Source: Bryopsis sp. KO-2023 (taxonomy: Eukaryota; Chlorophyta; Ulvophyceae; Bryopsidales; Bryopsidaceae). From it: DNA of 64,000 nt. The stretch spans positions 5,456,001 through 5,520,000 of the forward strand of contig BSYQ01000002.1 in NCBI GenBank assembly GCA_030272585.1. Direction: 5' to 3'. The translations under genes were made by a program, and so were the position numbers. Shown piece after piece: positions 56,191 through 64,000 of this stretch (position 1 is the stretch's first letter; each line of letters opens with the position of its first letter). The notes beneath the pieces were generated by a model. It did not search any database. It worked only from the letters and a program-made list of their open reading frames with translations, and had not been told where the DNA came from.

Positions 56191-57691
56191 GGCGGCGCGA
56201 AAGGCCAGCACCAATGGGGGCGTGCAGTTCAAAATCGTACCCAGTCCCTCACTAGTATCCATTGTTGCCAAGAAGCGTCTAGTCTGTAAAATTCCCCCAA
56301 CTGTCATGAAAGGTACCACCCTGTCGATCCGCAACCCGACCTCCAACGGCATCGGGAAAGAGCGAGCTGATATGTGGGATGCAATAATCTCAAACGTAAT
56401 TCGACGAAACGTCATTCGACCAAATGTAATTCGACGAAACGTTGGTCGACAAAACGTCATTCGACGATGTGATATGGATCCACTTTATTACAGCACCAAA
56501 TATGCTTTGCTTTTGCGCATAACTGCAGCCCACTGTACTCTGGTGCACACTTTTCACAGTACGCTAACTAAGGTACGCTAACTGCAACCACGAAGAATGT
56601 CACCTCAATGATATTGCCCCTCAAAATAGCACAGGCTTAAAAACAATAGTTACAAGAATACACCCCTAGAAACCCGTTCCTGAAAACAGTGCCCTCGATG
56701 AAGTTGAGAGTGTCGTTCTCGCGTTACACACGGTGGCACATTGTTGAAGTCGGACGATAGCGGCCCCCCCGTTCTGGCAAACGCCCGGGGGCTCTATCGC
56801 ATCTCTATTTGAAGTGCATCGCCCCCGAGGAGTTTACTCCGAACATTACGGTAACTCCTTCTGAACTACGATCAACTGTTGAGACACGAGCTTTGACTAA
56901 GTAGTAGATGGCAGCACATCACATCACCTCAAAAAAGCAAAAAATAACAAAAAATCCGACTAGGAGAGTACCGCACCTCACCTCTTATGTCGGAGCGTTT
57001 AGTTGTTTAGACCTATATTGTATACACATGTTCGATCATCATCATCAGAAGCGACATCGGTGTCGCCACCATCACCAAGGGCTCACACAATTCGTAAAAC
57101 AAGGAAGATACCTTCGAGGAGAGCAAAAGTAATGCAAGTGGAAAAAAATTTTCCACTTTTTTTGAGAGGTGCCGTTAATAGTGCTAAGCTACTTATGATC
57201 TTCCCCTAAAGTCATTCAGGCTAGCTCCACGTGGGCTTGCTGAAGGAGTTTATGTTATACTTACCCACACCCAACATTGGTGAACTTGTTGCAATAGCCC
57301 ATCATTCTATTTGGCGTTTGTTTTTGTCGTTTGTTCATTGATGTCAACGTGAATAGTATACCGTTGTGGCACCACCACAACATTCGAGAGCACGCTTAAG
57401 ATTCTTTAATGGAGATAAATAATTCGGGTACAATAGTTATCATGTTTGGGTTAAACATTTTACTGGTTCGTGTACAGTGCCACACTGTAAAGAAGAGGCC
57501 ATGAAAATTTACAAATTCGATGATGTCTCGAGAAACATCTCAAAACTGTAACTAATGATAGAAGTCCCAACCAGTATGGGGATCAATTCTTTCTGAAGAG
57601 TTGATATCATTCAACAACGATTAGATATCCGAGAGTGCCACGATCTCCCGAACATTTTTCAGAACTACCTAACTGATGCATCGAGTTCGGT

Positions 57692-57878
57692 TGTGACGAT
57701 TGGGTACTTTATTTACCGTGAAATGTCTAAGGCATGAGAGTACGTCATAGGGACATGGTAGCACGAAGGGTTAGTATTGTAACATCCGACTGTGTTTTGG
57801 GTTTCCGACCCTTGTGTCCCCCTGTCGAGGGTTCCCTTGTGCCACGTTCGTGGTCGTGTTTCCTGGCGCGCTGCAACA
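57692..57878 (+). repeat. 5' LTR
   Basis: Left long terminal repeat of the element; contains TTTATTTACCGTGAAATG and CCCCCTGTCGAGGGTTCCC shared with the right repeat. Confidence 0.85.
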
Positions 57879-57879
57879 A

Positions 57880-57897
57880 TGGTTTCGGAGCCGGGTC
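57880..57897 (+). other. Candidate primer-binding site
   Basis: TGGTTTCGGAGCCGGGTC begins one base after the 5' LTR. TGG complements the universal tRNA CCA end, and the rest would pair with a tRNA 3' arm ending GGCTCCGAA. The tRNA identity is not assigned. Confidence 0.6.
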
Positions 57898-59310
57898 TAG
57901 GGTATGTGTGTTCGACCTTAGGACCCTGAGAACAAGCGCGGATCCAGCCCAGCAGCCTTCCTAAAGGGCGTGCCTAGGGTAGATCGAAAAGGAAAAGGAC
58001 CCCGGAGCGTTGGGGAGGTGAAGCGACCTCAGTAGAGTGCGCTCACAACTTCGACAGGATAAGGGCGAAAGCTCCTGGAAGTTGGAATGGTTTTTGCGCC
58101 TGGAATAGCTAGCAGAACCTTGTAAGACTTATGAGCTTCGATCGTGAACGCGAAGTCAAGCTCAAGACGCAGCAAACCTCGAGAAGTGAGTTCGTTCCAG
58201 TTGGAGTCGAAAGAGAACGAGTCTGTGAAGAAAGATCTGTAGTCTGGAAAAGATGGAACTCGAGATCTAAAGGGAGAAACGTGAAGTTAACCTATAGTGT
58301 TGCGCTGTGGTGCTATGTGGTGCTGTGGCGTGAACCTACTCGCAAGGCAAGCGACTGAAAGGTGTTCGTTCGACCTAAGGCGTGCAGAAGCAAGGGCGGA
58401 GATCCCTGCGCCGACTAAAAGAAGTGTGACCAAGTGTGAGGTCGACAATCTGCAGAAGTGCTACTACAACCACGCAGGAAAACCACGCTGGAAAAGAGCT
58501 ACGGCCTGGAAGGAGGTCGTGCTAGTGGTTGTGGCGGTCGCGAGTCGAGGAGGAAGACCAGTCGAGTGAGCCTGCAGCCCTGAAAAGTGTAACGCTGCAG
58601 TAATGGCGAGTTGTACTACAGACGAGCGTCCAGAGCGTTAAGGGCAGCGCCAGAAGGTTGGAAAGGTGGCGCACTGTCGACGTGACGGCCAGTGACCAGT
58701 GTTTGGAGAACATGGTCTCGTCTGGAGGCTGATTGTTGTGGGTCGACGTGGATTCAACGATGTTTCAAGACCTGCAGCGCAAGGCAGGAGTGTGTTGCGA
58801 CTGGTGGCGAGAGGTTAAAACACTAGACTGGATCTGGACTGGATCGAGAGACGAGGAGCTGGCGAAAAGAAACGCGAATAGTAGAGTTTCTGAAGACCAA
58901 AGCAGAAGGAGAATACAGGAGAGCACCAAATTTGGAATCCCCTGAGATCTGTGATAGGGGATCGTGGTTCGACGTCGGTCTGAAGGGAACCGTTGGTGGA
59001 GTGGTGGACTGGCTGCGCAGGGTGTGGCTGGACGTACCAGGGGAAAGGACGCAGTGGCAGGAATGTTTGTAGAAACAGCCAGAGTGATCTGATGTGTTGA
59101 TGGATGATTTTTTTGGGTTGTTTGTTTTTTGAAATATATTGAAGTGAATTGATGGATATTTTTGGTATTGGTTTTATTTTGTATTGTTGGTGGTGGAGTT
59201 AGACCTCGATCGGTTTTATTTTCAACAAGTACCGCAATTTAGCTGGTTTGATTTTGATATAAACGATTCGTACCTGTGAGGACACTAGTTCGGTTGAATC
59301 GGGTGGCGAA

Positions 59311-59518
59311 TGTGACGATTGGGTACTTTATTTATCGTGAAATGTCTAAGGCATGAGAGTACGTCATAGGGACATGGTAGCTATGACTGACCTGGAGTGT
59401 CACGAAGGGTTAGTATTGTAACATCCGATTGTGTTTTTGGGTTTCCGACCCTTGTGTCCCCCTGTCGAGGGTTCCCTTGTGCCACGTTCGTGGTCGTGTT
59501 TCCTGGCGCGCTGCAACA
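59311..59518 (+). repeat. 3' LTR
   Basis: Right long terminal repeat; preceded by a purine-rich GGGTGGCGAA that could be the polypurine tract. Confidence 0.85.
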
Positions 59519-61739
59519 TTACCACATCAAAAGAGTTATTGTGAGACAAAGGAGGATGAAAAGGAGAGCTTGTTACGTTATGTTCATTCCTTCATTGTTT
59601 TGCCTTCTGAACACCATAATATTTCACTTATGGTTCGATTCCTACAAGTGTAGGTTCGAACCGATAAACTCTCTTCAATTAGCTATCAATTGACACTTGA
59701 GTTGCCGATAACACGTGCTGCCATCTATGCAAAGAGCAAAAAATTAATGATGAAGACGGAGGGAAGCGATGCATCATGTCATTCTGCTCCAGGTGTATGC
59801 AACCCTTGGATAATTGAATCAATCAAGTTGACTTTTATGCTATTATTACAAGAATGGAACGTTTGATGTTCGAAAGAGCCAACAACTACGTTAAGATTTA
59901 GGAATCCACCGATTAGATCCAGATAAAGGAAGAGGGACGACCTGAAGGCACCAATAAAACTGTCGGTAAGGCCGCCATAAAGGAAGAGAGAAAATCTGAA
60001 GGCACCCAGGAGTCCGCCGGTTAGGTCGATCTAGAGGACGAGAGGAGAGAACCAACACAATCAATCCTAATGTTTGCATCATATCAAATGTGTACGTACC
60101 AAAATATCTTCAATTAAGTTCTCTACATTAGCATTGATTTAATCATGCTCGAATCACCACTTTTGCATTTGATTGATCACGTAAAATCGTTTGTTTACGT
60201 TGGTGGAAAGGAAAACAAAGTTTGTCCGACCATTGTGTTTGGATGGGATATCGGAATATATCAAGGACACTATTGCACCGTTGAAGTCAACATACTTCAT
60301 TGATGCCGTTAGAGTAGCTACTGCAATTGAAGGTATTTCCAAGAAACGTTGACATTCGGAATTCAATTCCCCGAGAGAAGGGGGGGAAGACTCAGAGGCA
60401 AACAGAATCTACACTAATTGTAGGTCACGAGAATTGCTGGGGAGAAAATAGGGGAGATTTACTCCACCTTCCCAGCTCCAGACACTCGACTGTAGGACGG
60501 AGAGCTAAAATGTAAAAGAAAGAGAACAAGTCTCCGGAGCTCGACCAACTAGAGGGTTTGTCTGCCCCTAGAGTTTTTTTGTTTTTTTTAATTCATTGCT
60601 CAATTCAAAATTAAGTCATAAGCCACATCCACCTTATTTTCGTACTACAAAGCGAACCTTCCTAATTATGGTTGGCTCATTAGAAGAGTTTTCTTCATCC
60701 ACAATACTATTATCAAAAAGATTGTCCATTGCTCCTCCGTCTAATTGAAGGAAACGTTGTATTCAGAAGTAGATCGCTCTTTACGCGTGCTAGATAAGGT
60801 GGATGGTCATCAAGTGGGCGCAATTGTGGCAAGCGTCTTTTCAGTGTTACCCTTGACTTCTTAAAAGAGGTTGGAACTGAAAGATCAAGATAAACATAAA
60901 CACAAATAAATTGTATCTTTTCAGCGATTCACAGGGTGGGAGCTAATGATTCTCAATATCAAGTTTCGTCGGGTTTCACCTTGGCAAAACATCCGGTGTT
61001 GTAACATAGAAAGTGACGTGACTATGATTAATATTTGGTTAGATGATATATATATAAACAAACCCAACCAGAGGAAACGAAACATCTTTGAAAAAGTGCA
61101 CACGTTCATAACACATTCCTTAAAGGCATTATGCACCACCATAGTGCTAGCCGTAAAACACTCCGGACACCACATGCAGTGTTTGAAGATATGAAAAGGC
61201 TAAGCGCGGGGAAGAATCCGCAAAAGAGGTGATAGCAATTCTTATGGCATCTAAGTGCATTATATACGAGATAGAATAGTTTTTACTTGGTAACAATGTT
61301 TTTGTAGAGACACACACAAAAGCATATACTGCGATCTTTTTCTTGTAAATTGCGCATCCTCGGTCCTTGAAATTTATTAATATTGAGTCTAGTTTTAAAG
61401 GTACCGGACATTACTAGTTTTCCCTTTTTGGTTTATATTATTTGCATAACATGTGGCGAAGAAAGAAAATATGGAAAAGAACATTGTATTCGACCGATGA
61501 GAAAGCAGTACAAGAGTTACCATACTTTGTGGACGTAATCGTTGCGCGAGTGCATCGACGAGATTTGTACTACTTTCGTGACTGCCGACGAAGAATTTGA
61601 AACGCAATATGACAGGATTGCCGTACGAGATAGCTTTCTTGAAGTTGGCGCGAAAATTGCAAGTCTCATCATTGACCATGGTTCTGAATATCCCCAACAA
61701 AATGGTTTTTGGTTAGACGCTTTTTAACCGACATTGGAT
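59519..61739. other. No supported gene
   Basis: AT-rich with short open frames. One (61542-61727, CTTFVTADEEFETQYDRIAV) looks protein-like, but an overlapping frame is equally open. Confidence 0.4.
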
Positions 61740-62372
61740 AGCAAATCATTGTTTTCCAGAAGGTTACTCAATAGGACGTTTGAAAGCCTCTTAGAGGAGT
61801 GGCTACAAGCAAATAATGAAGAGCATATTTCACAACCGAAGACGAGAACAGTCTTTTTCATAAATATTCAATAGGATTGACGAATCTATAACATGAAAGC
61901 CACCCTGATTCCTCCCTCAAACCATTGTTCAGCTTTCCCATAAAGTTGATGCCCACAAGAGCTTTAAGCAAGGGATGAAGGATCTTTACCCTATTCTCAA
62001 GAACAAATACCCAGCAAATGTTATCTTTTCAGCAAGACCAAGTATTTATAATGATGTGTTTAAGAATGGTACAAAAAAGAAAGAGGGCCCAAACGCTTCG
62101 AAATTGAGAGGACAATCAAGCGGTGGTAAGAACTCTTACGAGTCTCGCGGTGTCGCTACTTCGTGTGTCCAAGTTTAGTTTGCGTGCCAATATTTGTGGT
62201 TTCGGAGCTTAGGGAAGGAGTCTTTTTAGCTCTCCTTATCCATAGCGTTGATACAAGTGAAAGCTTGACCAAGGAAGACTTGCAACGAATATGTTCCAGG
62301 AGGGAAGGACCTTTAGCTGAAATACTGAAAAAAATTGTAAGGTTTGCCGAGCCGTTTCCTATATATTGTTAA
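61740..62372 (+). pseudogene. Unidentified decayed gene
   Basis: Continuous plus-strand texture with several stops: GYSIGRLKAS, TAG, SGYKQIMKSIFHNRRRE, then TAA and two TGA codons, then FLPQTIVQLSHKVDAHKSFK, MKDLYPILKNKYPANVIFSA, KEGPNASKLRG. A frame change near 62160 continues VVSELREGVFLALLIHSVDT and SLTKEDLQRICSRREGPLAE. The later part looks like a helical domain. No family recognised. Confidence 0.35.
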
Positions 62373-62944
62373 ACAAGATAGAAAGTCGATTAGTTCCTCC
62401 TACTTTTTTTTTTTTTCAAAGCTCGTTGATGAAATCTGGCAGCCTTCGAACGTCCCATGCCGTTTTTCTTTCATTTCTTTCTTCCAATATTAGAATACTG
62501 TAAGAAGCATCTTTTACTAGTTTTTTTATGTTTTAATTAATGCAAGACCTCAAAACCTCTGATATTCTGATGTAAATTTGTATCGGGCCTTCAAGCAAGG
62601 GCACCTCCTTGCGATGATAACGTTTCCAACCTTACTTCTTTAACCATCTTTGTGGCAAACATGAAAAATGCTCGATGATTTCCCCGTTGACGCGAGTTTA
62701 ACACGAAAGATCGTGGTATCAACTATATATTTTTTCTAAGGAAACACAGCTGAAACCGAATATGGACCACAACACTCCTTAAGGCGGAATGAGGGATACG
62801 TTAATTGAGCATGAGGATCCTATCTAACTTATTCAGCAAGAAATGCGAGGGCAAATAAACTAAGAAAGGTTGGCATTCCAACATAAAAAGGATTGGATTA
62901 CTGTACGAATCATAGTTCGAAGCGTTGTTCGAAGCCCCGTCGCC

Positions 62945-63136
62945 ATGTCGAAGTCGTCGTTCCAGCAAACGACCGAACAAGATCGGGAGAAGGACAGGAG
63001 AACGAAGGAGCTGTTGTACGAGAACTAAAGGCTAAAGAACCAACAGAAGACCGTCACCTAAGAGCTGGCTGACCTCTAGATAGACCGAGAATCGATGCGC
63101 AAGTGGGCCTTGCGTGAGGCAGCGCATAATGATTAA
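62945..63136 (+). pseudogene. Coiled-coil frame with three internal TAA/TAG
   Basis: ATG 62945: MSKSSFQQTTEQDREKDRRT, KELLYEN, TAA, RLKNQQKTVT, TAA, ELADL, TAG, IDRESMRKWALREAAHND, TAA. The heptad pattern runs straight through the stops, each at a position where Gln is natural. It continues toward gag-like sequence downstream. Confidence 0.45.
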
Positions 63137-63349
63137 ATAAGCTAAGCAACAGTCGTAAGCGAGTGTGCCGATTGCATCTTAAAGAACATGAGGGAAATTC
63201 TTTACATATGATAAGGATTTGTAATGGTAGGAAGCTACCACCCTTTCTTTTACCTGGGAATGCAAGGTGATCCAACATAGACACTCATTGATGTTGTTGG
63301 TCTAATTGACCCCTCGGATTTTGACTTATATCGAAATCAAGGTATCAAA

Positions 63350-64000
63350 CACATGGAATTGTTGTGGAGAAATTTGACGAGCTGAAAGCATTGTTGATAA
63401 TGGCGAAGTTCAAGGTGATGAACGCTCGCAAAGAGGAGAGGACATATCTACCAATTGAAGTCGCCCAAAAAAAAAAGGAAATATTTCCACATGGAAAATG
63501 CTCTAATGAAGTATTATCTACCTCTTGTGTCTCATTTCTTGAAAAGATTTAAGAACCTGAAGTTCGTTTCTCACTTCGAAAAGGTTGGAATGGGAAGCAA
63601 GGGCCTCGGATATATTTTGATATTACGAAAGACAAAAAAGGACAGTGTGTACAAAAACGCAAAGGAAGAGGTTACGTTGATTAGTCTCACTTCAATGAAT
63701 GAAAGCATTGGTATAGCACTCAATAACTTCTAATAATGTACAAAAGGAAGGTTGAATCCATATGGAGGATTTTTTTATGTTTACGAAAAACTCCTTCAAA
63801 GATGAGACGTTAGGGGGAGTACCTACTCCGCTCCTAAAAGTTAAGATCTCGCCTTTGGATGGCGATGCCTCTGAAACGTAAGAATGTTTTCGTCGACTCC
63901 GGGAGTGGATGCAATATCTTGCCGTCTGCCTATTGCAAACAAGAGGGAGCCCAGTTCAAGCGCTGTTCAGTGGTACTTCTTGGAGTGATATTCGGTTTAT
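63350..64000 (+). pseudogene. Gag- or protease-like relic cut by window end
   Basis: 63350-63540 reads KFDELKALLIMAKFKVMNAR and YLPIEVAQKKKEIFPHGKC. Further on two frames compete: one (from about 63762) reads MEDFFMFTKNSFKDETLGGV, LLKVKISPLDGDASET, TAA, ECFRRLREWMQYLA, gag-like; the other (from 63874) reads NVFVDSGSGCNILPSAYCKQ, like a retropepsin DSG motif. Either way an LTR-retrotransposon origin is plausible. The element continues beyond the window. Confidence 0.35.

Larger units (their letters stand above)
54618..56466. mobile_element. Nested inverted-repeat element with GTCGAATGACRTTT repeats
   Basis: About 54618-54705 holds tandem variants of TTTCGTCGAATGACG and ATTTGGTCGAATGAC; about 56395-56466 holds the same array inverted, including GACCAACG near the outer end in both. 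The arrays are about 75-85 bp. They define an inner element of 1.85 kb within the larger inverted-repeat element. Confidence 0.65.
54186..56858. mobile_element. 2.7-kb terminal-inverted-repeat element
   Basis: Left end AGTTACCGTAATGTTCGG at 54186, right end its reverse complement finishing at 56858. Subterminal regions carry inverted, G/C-run-rich repeats built on GTAAACGCCCCC. No target duplication is evident and no transposase is recognised inside, so this is probably a non-autonomous or composite element. A second inverted-repeat pair and a LINE tail lie inside it. Confidence 0.7.
57692..59518 (+). mobile_element. Small non-autonomous LTR retrotransposon (TRIM/LARD-like)
   Basis: Two direct long terminal repeats, 57692-57878 (187 bp) and 59311-59518 (208 bp), both start TGTGACGATTGGG and end GCGCTGCAACA, i.e. 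TG...CA. They are nearly identical except for a ~21-bp segment (containing TATGACTGACCTGGAGTGT) missing from the left copy. A primer-binding-site-like sequence follows the left repeat after one base. The 1.4-kb interior has no gag or pol; its open frames are short and unlike known domains. Orientation is plus by PBS position. No matching 5-bp target duplication is visible. Confidence 0.85.

Overview
This is nuclear DNA from a eukaryote, not a bacterium. Genes are split by GT-AG introns whose phases agree across exons, long poly(A)/poly(T) runs are common, and there is abundant eukaryotic mobile DNA: a KDZ-type transposase, hAT-like MITEs, LINE and Ty3/gypsy relics, and a small LTR element. A thioredoxin of the ACHT-like (plastid) kind with a long N-terminal extension, plus a mitochondrial pyruvate carrier, fits an alga or related protist. 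I cannot name the species.

Layout. 1-13.7 kb is gene-bearing with a higher-GC exon/low-complexity intron texture. It holds a partial MPC gene (minus strand), several small intron-containing plus-strand genes I cannot identify, and the well supported thioredoxin gene at 8.6-9.7 kb. 13.7-15.6 kb is a block of tandem repeats and a GC-rich satellite. From 15.6 to about 46 kb the sequence is more AT-rich and dominated by decayed reading frames and transposons: coiled-coil and LINE ORF1-like relics (19, 28 kb), a nearly intact KDZ transposase gene (30.3-33.3 kb) split by a recent MITE insertion, a Ty3/gypsy reverse-transcriptase relic (34.5-35.3 kb) and several unidentified frames. 46.6-50.7 kb returns to the texture of the left end and contains a truncated second copy of the thioredoxin gene inside a large inverted repeat. 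52-59.5 kb is a nest of mobile elements: a gag-like relic split by a hAT-like MITE, a 2.7 kb terminal-inverted-repeat element enclosing a second inverted-repeat element with a LINE tail, and a 1.8 kb LTR element. 59.5-64 kb is again decayed, ending in gag/protease-like sequence cut by the window edge.

How the parts relate. The strongest story is transposon dynamics. Two MITE families with hAT-like ends (CAG...CTG) and exact 8-bp target duplications are each present twice. One copy lies inside the KDZ transposase exon, and removing it in silico leaves the reading frame open. The thioredoxin pseudogene is truncated exactly where an inverted-repeat arm begins, as expected of gene-fragment capture by an element. 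Many relic frames carry in-frame TAA/TAG where glutamine would be plausible; decay explains this best, but one such codon sits in the conserved MPC gene and deserves a check.

Limits: no searches were run. Exon boundaries are read by eye, most small genes have no recognised family, and stretches without supported genes are stated as such.
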